Counted from the first letter of the stretch, positions 1 to 9,223 are shown. The stretch: DNA of 33,568 nt from Candidatus Pelagibacter sp. (GCA_013823725.1 PNMQ01000004.1:1-33568), one strand, 5' to 3'. Numbers and translations are program-made. The notes: generated by a model not told the origin, from the sequence alone.

Positions 1-1239
1 ATTATTTATTGTGATTCATGCGGTATTGTTCCCGTTCCAAAAGCAGATTTACCGGTTCAATTGCCCGATGATGTAAGTTTTGATAAACCAGGAAATCCTC
101 TGGATCATCACCCTACATGGAAACATGTGGACTGCCCACAATGTTCTAAACCAGCATTGCGTGAAACAGATACCCTTGATACTTTTTTTGATTCATCATG
201 GTATTTTTTCCGATACGCAGATAATCAAGCGTCTCAGCCTATCAACAGTGAAAAAGCTAATTTTTGGGCACCTGTTGATTGGTATATTGGTGGTATTGAA
301 CATGCAGTTCTACATCTTTTATATGCACGTTTCTTCACAAAAGTATTACGTGACTTGGGTTATGTAGAATGCTCTGAGCCATTCAAGCGACTTTTGACAC
401 AAGGTATGGTTTGTCATGAAACCTATCAAAATGAAGATGGTTCATGGCTCTACCCTTACGAAATTACTAAATTAAAAAATGGTTCATACGTTACCACCGA
501 AGGCGAAAAACCAGTTATTGTTGGTGGCAACATTAAAATGAGCAAATCAAAGAAAAATCTTGTTGATCCTTTAGAAATATTAGCATCCTACGGAGCAGAT
601 GTTGCACGACTGTTCATTTTATCAGATACTCCTCCTGAAAAAGATTTTGATTGGAATACAGAAGCTCTAGATGGTTGTTGGAGATACATCAACCGGGTTT
701 GGCGTTTATGTGAAATGTTTGGAGAATACTATAATCATTCTTCCATACAAAACGATCAAGATGATTTAAAATATAAGGCTCATCAATTCCTAGAAAAAAT
801 GCATGATAGCTATGCCAAAAATGCCTTTAACAAAGTCATAGCATTTCATCGTGAATTTGCCAGAGAACTTGAAGTATCATACAAGGGTGCTTCTAAAGAA
901 GTTTTTGAAGAAGCCTTAAAATTTTTCATCATAACTCTTTATCCTATTGCTCCACATGTATGCAGTGAAACCTATGAACGTATTTTTGGAGAAGTATTTG
1001 ATGCATCTCACGGCTTACCTGATGCAGATCCTACCTTTTCAAAACAAAATGTTATAACCATTGCAGTTCAAGTGAATGGTAAAATGAGAGGTACTTTTGA
1101 CATAGCTCCTGACACATCAGACGACATAATGACAGAACAAGCTTTAGCAGTAGATGCCGTTAAAAATTACGCTAACGTAGGAAATTTAAAAAAATCAATC
1201 GTCGTAAAAAATCGATTGGTCAACTTAATTGTGGGGTAA
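1..1239 (+). CDS. leuS: Leucyl-tRNA synthetase, C-terminal part (5' end outside window)
   Basis: Class I synthetase that charges tRNA-Leu with leucine in the cytoplasm. The reading frame is open from base 1, before the first possible start, with a Cys-x-x-Cys-Gly then VPVP stretch typical of the LeuRS region following the editing domain. Visible next are the DTFFDSSWYFFRY segment of the catalytic domain, a WYIGGIEHAVLHLLYARF segment, and the KMSKS ATP-binding signature at bases 535-549. The C-terminus has the anticodon-binding helices and the final family domain that includes VNGKMRG. About half of a normal LeuRS (roughly 850 residues) is present and the 3' end is intact. The stop is 3 nt before arnC, so the two genes are probably cotranscribed. 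The identification is secure. Confidence 0.97.
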   Translation: MIYCDSCGIVPVPKADLPVQLPDDVSFDKPGNPLDHHPTWKHVDCPQCSKPALRETDTLDTFFDSSWYFFRYADNQASQPINSEKANFWAPVDWYIGGIEHAVLHLLYARFFTKVLRDLGYVECSEPFKRLLTQGMVCHETYQNEDGSWLYPYEITKLKNGSYVTTEGEKPVIVGGNIKMSKSKKNLVDPLEILASYGADVARLFILSDTPPEKDFDWNTEALDGCWRYINRVWRLCEMFGEYYNHSSIQNDQDDLKYKAHQFLEKMHDSYAKNAFNKVIAFHREFARELEVSYKGASKEVFEEALKFFIITLYPIAPHVCSETYERIFGEVFDASHGLPDADPTFSKQNVITIAVQVNGKMRGTFDIAPDTSDDIMTEQALAVDAVKNYANVGNLKKSIVVKNRLVNLIVG

Positions 1240-1242
1240 AAA

Positions 1243-2196
1243 ATGGCAGACAAAAATACTTCTATATCGGTATCCGTTGTTGTTCCAATTTACAATGAAG
1301 AAGATAATATTAAATTATTATTGGAAAGACTGATACCTAGCTTAAAAAAACTAGGTCGTTCATTTGAAATTATTTTTGTTAATGATGGCAGCATAGATAG
1401 TTCCTTAAACCTTTTATTGGAAGGACAAAAAGAAAACGAAGGTCTGATTCGAATCCTCGATTTTAAAAAAAATTATGGTCAACATATGGCCATCATTGCT
1501 GGATTTAATCATGTGAATGGAGAAACAATCATTACGATTGATGCGGATTTACAAAACCCACCAGAAGAAATTTATAAGCTTTTAGAAAAAATTGATGAGG
1601 GTTATGATTATGTCGGTAGTTTCAGAAGCTCCAGGAACGATACATTTTTTAGAAAATATTCATCGCGATTGGTTAATCTAGTACGCGAAAAAATGACAGA
1701 TATCCGCATGAAAGACCAAGGCTGTATGCTTCGTGCATATTCCAAAGAATTAATTCAAAACATATGCGAAAGTCATAATCATTCCACCTATATTCCAGCC
1801 TTAGCCTATACATTGTCTAGAAAAAACACAGAAGTAGAGGTCATGCATGATCAACGAGCAAGCGGTGAGTCTAAATATAATTTAGTGAGACTTATTCGTT
1901 TAAATTTTGATATTTTTACTGGAACTACTATTCTTCCCCTACAACTGTATACTATTTTCGGTTTAGCCATATGTGCAATGAATGGTGGATTAGTCACTTA
2001 TCTTTTGATTAGGCGCATTATTTTTGGACCAGAAGCGCAGGGTCTTTTTACACTTTTTGCGGTTGTATTTTTCCTTATTAGCGTTGTTATTTTAGGAATT
2101 GGTTTAATAGGTGAATATTTAGGACGCCTTACACTTAATTTAGGGCTACAACCTAAATACGAGATTAAATCTGTTTATGACTATACGAAACTATAA
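1243..2196 (+). CDS. arnC: ArnC-type undecaprenyl-phosphate glycosyltransferase (GT2)
   Basis: A membrane-bound GT2 enzyme of 317 residues. In the aminoarabinose pathway ArnC transfers 4-deoxy-4-formamido-L-arabinose from UDP to undecaprenyl phosphate at the inner face of the inner membrane. The protein shows the GT-A start VVVPIYNEEDN, the FVNDGS loop, and a DAD motif at residues 100-102 followed by LQNPPEE. It also has the ArnC-like blocks NYGQHMAI, DQGCMLRAYSKE and SGESKYN, and two C-terminal membrane helices (about residues 235-260 and 273-297), as in E. coli ArnC (compared from memory). The start lies 3 nt after leuS, with GGGG overlapping the leuS end as a weak ribosome site. It is followed by an ArnA-type formyltransferase, which supports the ArnC call over a generic dolichol-phosphate-mannose-synthase-like enzyme. 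Confidence 0.85.
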   Translation: MADKNTSISVSVVVPIYNEEDNIKLLLERLIPSLKKLGRSFEIIFVNDGSIDSSLNLLLEGQKENEGLIRILDFKKNYGQHMAIIAGFNHVNGETIITIDADLQNPPEEIYKLLEKIDEGYDYVGSFRSSRNDTFFRKYSSRLVNLVREKMTDIRMKDQGCMLRAYSKELIQNICESHNHSTYIPALAYTLSRKNTEVEVMHDQRASGESKYNLVRLIRLNFDIFTGTTILPLQLYTIFGLAICAMNGGLVTYLLIRRIIFGPEAQGLFTLFAVVFFLISVVILGIGLIGEYLGRLTLNLGLQPKYEIKSVYDYTKL

Positions 2197-2215
2197 AACC
2201 TATAGGCTTTGAAAA

Positions 2216-3082
2216 ATGAAATGTATGGTGTTTGCCTATAGTCAATTAGGTCATGACTGTCTTAAATTTATGATAGAAAAAACAAATCACGAGGTTTGCC
2301 TTGTCATTACACACGAAGATAATCCTGAAGAAGAAATTTGGTTTGATAGTGTTGAAAAATTAGCAACCACGTATAACATTCCGGTCTACAAACCATCATC
2401 ATTAAAAGAAGAAGCTGTTCAAAAACAGATCTTACAGTTTAGACCGGATGCTCTTTTTTCCTTTTATTACCGCATGATGATTCCTGCTTCTATTTTTGAG
2501 TATCCAACTTTGGGTGCATATAATATGCATGGATCTCTACTACCAAAATATAGAGGCCGCTGCCCTGTTAATTGGGCTATTTTAAACGGTGAAAAAGAAA
2601 CAGGTGTAACTTTGCACGAAATGGTTACAAAAGCTGACCAGGGCGATATTCTAGGACAAAAAAAAGTATCTATTTCTTGTGACGCTACAGCTGGAGAAGT
2701 TACGGATAAATTGATTTTTTTAGCCGTAGAGCTTTTGAAAGAACAAATAGATCTTATCTCTGAACAAAAAATCATAAAGACACCGCAAAACCATTCACAT
2801 GCTACATATTATGGTGGCCGCAAACCAGAAGATGGACAAATTAATTGGTCGTGGTCTCCTCAAAAAATTGCCGATCTCATACGTGCGCTTCAACCTTTTC
2901 CACAATATCCTCCAGCGTACGGATTTATTAATGGAGAAAAAGTTTTTTTCAGAAAAAGTGTGGAGCTAACATCTTTGTCACAAAATAGCCCTTTAAAAGG
3001 AAGAGATGAGCACGGGATGTATCACATTGTGAAATGTGGATCAAAAATGGATCACTTCATTAAATTATATATTCAAGACTAG
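2216..3082 (+). CDS. arnA: Stand-alone ArnA-type UDP-4-amino-arabinose formyltransferase
   Basis: A cytoplasmic 288-residue formyltransferase. In the aminoarabinose pathway the N-terminal half of ArnA uses N10-formyl-tetrahydrofolate to formylate UDP-L-Ara4N. The N-terminal fold starts MKCMVFAYSQLGHDCL. The FSFYYRMMI segment precedes the catalytic block NMHGSLLPKYRGRCPVNW and then KADQGDIL. The catalytic triad of the family is visible as N103, H105 and D141, within one residue of E. coli ArnA numbering (N102, H104, D140, from memory). E. coli ArnA is about 660 residues with a C-terminal decarboxylase/dehydrogenase domain; this protein stops after the formyltransferase part, so the decarboxylase must be elsewhere or absent. 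It sits 19 nt after arnC, probably in one operon. Methionyl-tRNA formyltransferase is the main alternative, but the ArnA-like motifs and the ArnC neighbour argue against it. Confidence 0.82.
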   Translation: MKCMVFAYSQLGHDCLKFMIEKTNHEVCLVITHEDNPEEEIWFDSVEKLATTYNIPVYKPSSLKEEAVQKQILQFRPDALFSFYYRMMIPASIFEYPTLGAYNMHGSLLPKYRGRCPVNWAILNGEKETGVTLHEMVTKADQGDILGQKKVSISCDATAGEVTDKLIFLAVELLKEQIDLISEQKIIKTPQNHSHATYYGGRKPEDGQINWSWSPQKIADLIRALQPFPQYPPAYGFINGEKVFFRKSVELTSLSQNSPLKGRDEHGMYHIVKCGSKMDHFIKLYIQD

Positions 3083-3120
3083 CTTTTAAAACTTATATAA
3101 TTTGTTTGAGTCCAACCAAT

Positions 3121-4491
3121 TTAAATGTATTGTTCCCGATCAGCAAAAATTTTTTCTAGTCTTGGAACAACTTCACTTCTAGCTAATACAATGATAATAT
3201 CGCCCACGTTTAAAATCATATTTTCAACGTTCATATGAACAACATCTTCGCGGATAATAGTCACAATTTTTAGTTTCTTTTTGATAGAAATATCATTAAT
3301 CGTTAAACCAATAACCATACTTCTATCAGAAATCTCGATTTCAAACAAATCGCATATACCTTCTTGAATGGCGTATGCTGTTCGAAGTTTAGCTTGAGAC
3401 AAGAACTCGAGCAATACAGATATCACCATGGATGCAGGTGTTATTACAGAGTCCACACCAAGCGATGTAATGGGGCGAATATAATCTGCACGATTCAACA
3501 ATACGATAGAACGTCTGCAACCTAATTGTTTAGATAGCAGAGACGACAATATGTTCACATTATCTTCGTTTGTTAAAGCTAACACGCATTCAATTTCGTT
3601 TATGTCTACACTATTAAAAATTTCTTGGTCAAGAGCATCTCCGTTTAATATTTTTGTGTATTCAAACTGAGCAGCTAATTTAAGGCATAATTCTGGATTG
3701 CTTTCAATCAATGTAATATCAAAATTAACCCCAGACTTTTCAAGATCTAAAGCAACGCGAGAGCCAATTGAACCACCACCCATAATTAATATGCGGCGGC
3801 TATTTTTAGAGATAAAACCAAAATTTTCCATAATTGAATCAACATTGCTAGAATGCACAAGTACATAAACAATGTCATCTTTAAAAAACACATCTTCCTT
3901 GTCCGGAAATACGATATTACCGTTTCTCATGATGCATACAATTCTAAAATCAAAATCAATTTGGGAAGCTAAAAAACGAATAGGTGTATTAATAAAAATT
4001 GAATCTTCACATATTTTAAAGCTTATAACTTTAAGCAAATCAAGAACAAAAGGAATAACTTCAAGGGCACCTTGAACTCTAGCATTACGAACAAGAGATC
4101 GAGCTATTTCAGCTTCTGGTGATAAGATAAAATCAATATTAAATTCTTTTTTTAAAAGATCACCACGACCTTCTTTGATATAGCACTCTTTTCTAATTCT
4201 TGCAATTTTCTTTCCAGAAAATAAACACGAGGATGCAATTTGGCAGGCTAAAATATTTATTTCATCAGAACCAGTTACTGCAATTAAAACATCACAATCT
4301 TGAATTTGTGCCTGTTCTAAAACATCAGGATCTGTTGCAGATCCTGATATCGTTCTTACGTCTAATTTTTCTGTAATTCTAGATAGAAGTTTTTGGTCGT
4401 GATCAATAATGGTAATACTGTTTTCATTGCGCGATAAAAATTTCGCAACAGTTAAACCTGTTTTGCCAGCACCAATAATAACAATTCTCAT
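3121..4491 (-). CDS. trkA: Trk potassium uptake regulatory protein TrkA
   Basis: Peripheral NAD(H)-binding gating subunit of the Trk K+ uptake channel on the cytoplasmic face of the membrane; its membrane partner TrkH/TrkG is not in the window. The 456-residue length matches the family (about 458). It has the usual duplicated plan: a Rossmann RCK-N domain with GAGKTG at residues 7-12, an RCK-C domain, then a second RCK-N beginning near LIMGGGSIGSRVALDL and a second RCK-C ending in IIVLARSEVVPRLEKIF. The start is 12 nt after the ntrX stop, and the ntrY-ntrX-trkA order is a common alphaproteobacterial arrangement. The hfq and hflX genes that often follow are not here; the operon ends facing the formyltransferase gene across 38 nt. 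Confidence 0.95.
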   Translation of the reverse strand: MRIVIIGAGKTGLTVAKFLSRNENSITIIDHDQKLLSRITEKLDVRTISGSATDPDVLEQAQIQDCDVLIAVTGSDEINILACQIASSCLFSGKKIARIRKECYIKEGRGDLLKKEFNIDFILSPEAEIARSLVRNARVQGALEVIPFVLDLLKVISFKICEDSIFINTPIRFLASQIDFDFRIVCIMRNGNIVFPDKEDVFFKDDIVYVLVHSSNVDSIMENFGFISKNSRRILIMGGGSIGSRVALDLEKSGVNFDITLIESNPELCLKLAAQFEYTKILNGDALDQEIFNSVDINEIECVLALTNEDNVNILSSLLSKQLGCRRSIVLLNRADYIRPITSLGVDSVITPASMVISVLLEFLSQAKLRTAYAIQEGICDLFEIEISDRSMVIGLTINDISIKKKLKIVTIIREDVVHMNVENMILNVGDIIIVLARSEVVPRLEKIFADREQYI

Positions 4492-4503
4492 GTGTGTTAC
4501 AAT

Positions 4504-5934
4504 CTATGCTTCTTCAGCTTCATAAAAATCTTCATCTTCTTTTCCTTTGAAGTCGTAAACTTTCAAAGAACGTAATTTTCGATGCAGAGCAGATCTTTCC
4601 ATTCCAATAAAGCGCGCTGTTTGAGAAATATTTCCAGCAAAGCGTGATACTTGTGTCATTAAATAATCTCTTTCAAAAGCTTCTCTTGCTTCGCGCAAAG
4701 GAAGAACTATTACATCAGAGTTTTTAGCTTGCCATCCTGATTGAAAGCTATAGTTTGACGACAATTCTTGGGGTAATTCAGAAGCTAAAATAGGATCTCC
4801 ACTATTATTTTTGGACATAATTAAAATCCAATCAATCACATTTCTTAATTGAATAAAATCCCCAGGCCAATTATAAGATTGTAAAACAACCAAAGCTTCT
4901 TCTGAAAAAAAGCGGCTTTTTGAATTAGAAGCTTTTGCTGCATCATCCATAAGTTTTTGAGCAATGATGGATATGTCTGTTGAACGATCCCTTAATGACG
5001 GAACAACTATCTGATTAACAGACAATCGATAATACAAATCTTCTCTAAAGTTACCTTTAGAAATTTGATCTTTAACATCTTCAGAAGTGCCACATATAAT
5101 TCTTACATCAAATTCCACCTTGCGGTCTGAACCAATTCGACAAAAGGCTTGGTCTTGCATTATTCGTACAAGTTTGGATTGTAAGGGCAAAGGTAATTGC
5201 GTTATTTCATCAAAATACAAAGTTCCCAAATGCGCCTTTTCAAGCAATCCAATTTTACGCGGTGCATTTGAATCCGATCCAACAATTTCTGTTCCAAATA
5301 GTTCTTCTTCGAATTTATTAGGATGTAACGCGCCACAATTAATAGAAACAAACAAACCTTTTGAACGATCTGATTGTTGATGAATTTCTCGTGCAATCAT
5401 TTCTTTACCTGCACCGAATGGTCCAACAATCATAGTTTTACTGAGTGAATCAGCAGTACTTTTTACAGCTAATTTCAACTGATTCGTAATCTGAGTGTTT
5501 CCAAGCAAATTAACAGCAGAAATTCTAGCTTTCAGTTTCAATTCTTCATTTTCACGTTGCAAATTAGCAGATTCAATCGCACGCCCTATAACAAGTAAAA
5601 GACGATCAGATTGAAATGGTTTTTCTATAAAATCATAAGCACCTTTTTTAATAGCCGATACAGCCGTCTCAATTGTAGAGTGACCACTAATCATGATAAC
5701 AGGAACAAAAGCATGATTTCTTTTAATGGTTTCTAAAATCTTGATACCGTCTCTTTCACCATTGCCAAGCCAAACATCAAGTAATACCAAATGAGGTTGC
5801 CTATGTTTAATCATATCTAGAGCAACAAGCCCTGATGGCGCAGAACGAGTAACATAGCCTTCGTCTTCTAAAATACCAGTTATTAAGTTTCTGATATCAT
5901 CTTCATCGTCAACAACTAAAATTTCGTAAGACAT
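4504..5934 (-). CDS. ntrX: Response regulator NtrX (receiver, AAA+, Fis-type HTH)
   Basis: DNA-binding response regulator of the NtrYX system, 476 residues. The receiver domain has acidic residues D9 and D10, phospho-acceptor D53, and lysine K105 in EKPF. The AAA+ domain has Walker A GPFGAGKE (about 171-178), a Walker B TLYFDE (about 238-243) and REDLYYRLSV. A Fis-type helix-turn-helix near the C-terminus includes FIGMERSALHRKLRSL. The sigma-54 contact loop GAFTGA, expected after ELFG, is absent: the sequence runs ELFGTEIVGSDSN. Loss of this loop is known for alphaproteobacterial NtrX proteins and implies regulation that does not act through sigma-54 activation. The gene begins 12 nt after ntrY and should be cotranscribed with it. 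The identification is secure; the regulon is unknown. Confidence 0.94.
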   Translation of the reverse strand: MSYEILVVDDEDDIRNLITGILEDEGYVTRSAPSGLVALDMIKHRQPHLVLLDVWLGNGERDGIKILETIKRNHAFVPVIMISGHSTIETAVSAIKKGAYDFIEKPFQSDRLLLVIGRAIESANLQRENEELKLKARISAVNLLGNTQITNQLKLAVKSTADSLSKTMIVGPFGAGKEMIAREIHQQSDRSKGLFVSINCGALHPNKFEEELFGTEIVGSDSNAPRKIGLLEKAHLGTLYFDEITQLPLPLQSKLVRIMQDQAFCRIGSDRKVEFDVRIICGTSEDVKDQISKGNFREDLYYRLSVNQIVVPSLRDRSTDISIIAQKLMDDAAKASNSKSRFFSEEALVVLQSYNWPGDFIQLRNVIDWILIMSKNNSGDPILASELPQELSSNYSFQSGWQAKNSDVIVLPLREAREAFERDYLMTQVSRFAGNISQTARFIGMERSALHRKLRSLKVYDFKGKEDEDFYEAEEA

Positions 5935-5946
5935 CTGCTATTCCTT

Positions 5947-7830
5947 TTACATATGATTTTCATCGGTTGTTAAAACTTCTTCATCTCTATTAACGGGTAG
6001 ATCAATTTCAACTCTTGCACCCCCAAGTAAAAGGCTTTTAGACAAAGAAATTTTTCCAGCATGGTCGGAGACAATTTTGTAAACGATCGATAAACCTAAC
6101 CCTGTTCCATTTTGCCTTGTTGTGAAGTATGGTTCAAGTAATTTATTTACATCATCAACTAAAAAACCAGGACCATTATCATCAACTTGAATATTTATTC
6201 TATCACGATAACTAATCACTTTAATAGTAATTTGAGGCTGTTGTTCTTGTAAAATATTTTCTTCAATAGCATGCGTCGCATTAAGCAATAAATTTGTTAG
6301 AACTTGAATCATCTGATAAGGATCAACAAAGGCTATAAAATTTTTTCCTTCGGGAATTAAACTATAAATAACATCTTTTCTGGATTGTTTTTGAATAAGT
6401 ATCGCTTCACTGATTAAATCAACTATATTCACGCGTTCAAACTTTGGTTCAGGCATACGTGCAAAATTTGAAAACTCTGTAACCAGGTTTCCTATGTTAG
6501 AAACTTGCCTGATAATGGTATCGATACACATTTCAAAAGTTGTAGGATCCTTTTCGATTTGATGAAGATATTTTCTTTTCAATCTTTCAGCAGACAGCTG
6601 AATTGGCGTTAGCGGATTTTTAATTTCATGCGCAATTTTTCGAGCAACATCAGACCAAGTCGCCTTCTTTTCAGAAATAATTAAATCCTGTTTTTGCTGA
6701 AACAATTGTATAATCATTTTATTAAAGGTGCGACATAAGTCATCTATTTCGTTTTTAGATTCAGAAGCATTAATCCTAACACTAAGATCACCGCTACTAA
6801 CAAGCTCAGAAGCTTGAATTAATTCTGAAATAGGTTTTATCAACTTATCTGCAAACGCAAGCCCCCACAAAATTGAAGTTAACAATAAAAGCAATAACCC
6901 AATGCAAAAGAAGAAGATAAACACCATTTGTATTTCTTCTAGTTTTTGTGACGATAAACGATAATCTTTAACAGCATGTTTAGTGTGGTCTACATGTTGC
7001 AAAACAACAGGATCAATAAGCTTTCCAATTAACAAATAGGTGCTCGTTAAATGATCTAACTTTAAGATAGCCCTAACACGGTCTTTTGATTCGGTAATGA
7101 CAAAATTTTCTTTTTTAGTTTTTTTAATTTCTTTATTCAAATCTTCCAATAAAGGAAGAAATGTTAGGAATGAACGCGCCAATAATTCAAAATTTCTTTT
7201 ATTCTCTTTAAATACCAATATCTCTGAAAGCTGGCGATCATTAACAGCTTGATTTAAAAAATGTGTTAGGTCATCCGTCTTTTCTGCATAATATGCTATG
7301 TTCGGTCGCAACTGTTCAGCCAATGCATAAATATCATAACTAATAGATTTTTTATGTTCCTTCAAATACGCAGTTGCCACCTCATGTGCTTGATTCAACG
7401 CATCTTTCACTGGTTTTGCCAACCATGTATTTACCCCAGCATTCAAAAAATGAAATGAAAAATAAGCCAAAACAAGAGCAGGGAAAGTACAACTAAAAGA
7501 AAAGAAAGAAATAATTTGAAAATGAAGTTTTGATCCTTTTTTTTGCTTATTAATCCATAAATTTCTAATACGGACTGCAATTAAAAAAATCAAAAAAAGG
7601 ATAATTAAAATATCGAGAGCAAAGAAGAACATTACCCAAAAATCTTTACTAAGACCTTTAGAAATATTTTTGATCAATGACATATACGTCATTGATGCCA
7701 ACACAATAGCTATGGATGATAATGCAAATATAAATCTTGTTTTCAAACGACTAAAGTCATGAAGAACTTCAGACGAGAAGAACTTTGCAATTTGCAAACA
7801 ATATTTTTCTCTAAGATTTTTCCAGAGCAC
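5947..7830 (-). CDS. ntrY: Sensor histidine kinase NtrY
   Basis: Inner-membrane sensor kinase of the NtrYX two-component system, 627 residues. The N-terminus has three closely spaced membrane helices (around residues 32-52, 62-86 and 102-125), then an extracytoplasmic segment of about 170 residues. A fourth helix (around 300-322) leads into a HAMP domain (LIKPISELIQASELVSSGDLS). The dimerisation/phosphoacceptor box HEIKNPLTP lies near residue 400, followed by an ATPase domain with an N box (NATHAIEE), DNGPGF and GTGLGLSIV. An obvious PAS core between HAMP and HisKA, found in many NtrY proteins, is hard to see here: the HAMP runs almost directly into the kinase core. The 5' end overlaps the end of the upstream OPA-family transporter gene by 20 nt, so translation is probably coupled. 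Confidence 0.93.
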   Translation of the reverse strand: MLWKNLREKYCLQIAKFFSSEVLHDFSRLKTRFIFALSSIAIVLASMTYMSLIKNISKGLSKDFWVMFFFALDILIILFLIFLIAVRIRNLWINKQKKGSKLHFQIISFFSFSCTFPALVLAYFSFHFLNAGVNTWLAKPVKDALNQAHEVATAYLKEHKKSISYDIYALAEQLRPNIAYYAEKTDDLTHFLNQAVNDRQLSEILVFKENKRNFELLARSFLTFLPLLEDLNKEIKKTKKENFVITESKDRVRAILKLDHLTSTYLLIGKLIDPVVLQHVDHTKHAVKDYRLSSQKLEEIQMVFIFFFCIGLLLLLLTSILWGLAFADKLIKPISELIQASELVSSGDLSVRINASESKNEIDDLCRTFNKMIIQLFQQKQDLIISEKKATWSDVARKIAHEIKNPLTPIQLSAERLKRKYLHQIEKDPTTFEMCIDTIIRQVSNIGNLVTEFSNFARMPEPKFERVNIVDLISEAILIQKQSRKDVIYSLIPEGKNFIAFVDPYQMIQVLTNLLLNATHAIEENILQEQQPQITIKVISYRDRINIQVDDNGPGFLVDDVNKLLEPYFTTRQNGTGLGLSIVYKIVSDHAGKISLSKSLLLGGARVEIDLPVNRDEEVLTTDENHM

Positions 7831-9223
7831 GAGAACGATGATTCCAAGTTAAAGAAAAAAAGAAAGCTGCTAGAATACCCGCAACAACAATTGACATAAA
7901 GGCCATATCCCAGCCTTCCTTTTCGGCAATAATGGCAAGGCCTACACCTGCAAAAGAACTTCCTGCATAACCAAATGCCCCTGTCAAACCGGTTGCTGTT
8001 CCTGCTGCTCTTTTTGATGCAAAATCAGATGCAGCAACGCCTACCAAAACTTGTGGGCCAGTAATTAAAAAACCTATACCTATCATACAGAAAAAATGGG
8101 TAGATACAGAACCAGAAGGCGATTTCCAAAAAACCAAAGCTACTATGGAAAGAAGAACCATGAACACAGCACCAACTCTCCCTCTATACCCCTTTGTGAA
8201 CCTGTCAGAAAGATAGCCTGCACAAACACCGCCCAAGATACCAGCAATATCATAAACCGCTGACTGTGCAGCAGCAGTGTACAGCGAACTGCCTTTGGCT
8301 TCTCTCAAAAAAGTGGGTGCCCAGTTAAAAATAGACATCCTTACGTAGTAGACAAAAAAATTCGCCAAACACACATACCACACCAACCTATTATTAAAGA
8401 TTTTCTTAACCAGTAGTTCCGTTAAAGGCAAATCCTTATCGGGATCGTCATAGTTAAGTCCATGATGATGTTCGATTGAAGGCAACCCTAAAGATTCCGG
8501 TGTATCACGTAATCTATTATAGAGAAAAATGCTTAACCCAACGCACAAAACACCAGGTATTAAAAACAGATATCTCCAACCAAAATGAAGGATAATAAAG
8601 GGGGATATCAACAACATAAAACCAGCACCAATTTGCTGCGATGAATTCCAAACCGCCCATTTTGTAGCAAGTTCTTTTGGACTAAACCAATGATTAAGCA
8701 ATCGCGCACAAGGAGGCCAACCCAATGATTGAAAACAGCTATGAAGCACCCACATTGACATTAAAAATGTTAGTGATTGCGAAAAACCTAGTGTAAAATT
8801 GATCACTGCTGATGTTAACAAACCAAAAGCCATCAAAAAACGAGCACTATTTCTATCGCCAAAATAGCCGGCAATAATTTTTCCTACACCATAAATAATA
8901 TTAGCAGCAGAAATAACCGCACCCAATTGAATTTTTGAATAGCCTAATTCTGAAGAAATATAAGGCATTGCTGCAGAAAAATTCTGACGCAACATGTAAA
9001 ATCCAGCATATCCTATCATCATGGAATACATGATGCGAAAACGCCAATAGTTGAATAACCCTTTGTTTACGGCTTGTTGAGATTCAGCACAAGCCAATGC
9101 ATCTGAATGCACGTTATCAGAAATCAAATGATCGCTTTGGGTCAAAGAAGATTCTGCTGTCAAAACTTTTATTCCATCTTTTGAAAAAAATTTATATAAT
9201 ATCATAGTATAAGCAGCTAGCAT
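7811..9223 (-). CDS. OPA-family MFS protein (UhpC/GlpT-like transporter or sensor)
   Basis: A 470-residue, 12-helix membrane protein of the organophosphate:phosphate antiporter family (UhpT, GlpT, PgtP, UhpC). Family signatures include FYMLRQNFSAAMPYI, GDRNSARF, GWPPCARLLNHWFSPKE, RLRDTPESLGLPSIE, WAPTFLRE and AAGTATGLTG. The two substrate-binding arginines of GlpT/UhpT have counterparts in MLRQNF and YYVRMS. The binding-site histidine of GlpT (in a WN..HN motif) is replaced by Gln (WNSSQQIGAG). An extra stretch of about 55 polar residues precedes the first helix, so the start may lie further in; an internal Met is at residue 7. It overlaps ntrY by 20 nt. It could import glycerol-3-phosphate or sugar phosphates, or act as a UhpC-like sensor for NtrY; sequence alone cannot decide. 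Confidence 0.85.
   Translation of the reverse strand: MLAAYTMILYKFFSKDGIKVLTAESSLTQSDHLISDNVHSDALACAESQQAVNKGLFNYWRFRIMYSMMIGYAGFYMLRQNFSAAMPYISSELGYSKIQLGAVISAANIIYGVGKIIAGYFGDRNSARFLMAFGLLTSAVINFTLGFSQSLTFLMSMWVLHSCFQSLGWPPCARLLNHWFSPKELATKWAVWNSSQQIGAGFMLLISPFIILHFGWRYLFLIPGVLCVGLSIFLYNRLRDTPESLGLPSIEHHHGLNYDDPDKDLPLTELLVKKIFNNRLVWYVCLANFFVYYVRMSIFNWAPTFLREAKGSSLYTAAAQSAVYDIAGILGGVCAGYLSDRFTKGYRGRVGAVFMVLLSIVALVFWKSPSGSVSTHFFCMIGIGFLITGPQVLVGVAASDFASKRAAGTATGLTGAFGYAGSSFAGVGLAIIAEKEGWDMAFMSIVVAGILAAFFFSLTWNHRSRALEKS

Noticed and set aside
2467-2775. 102-codon minus-strand frame inside the formyltransferase gene
   Set aside because: It lies opposite the catalytic core of a clearly real gene and has no independent start signal or recognisable motif.
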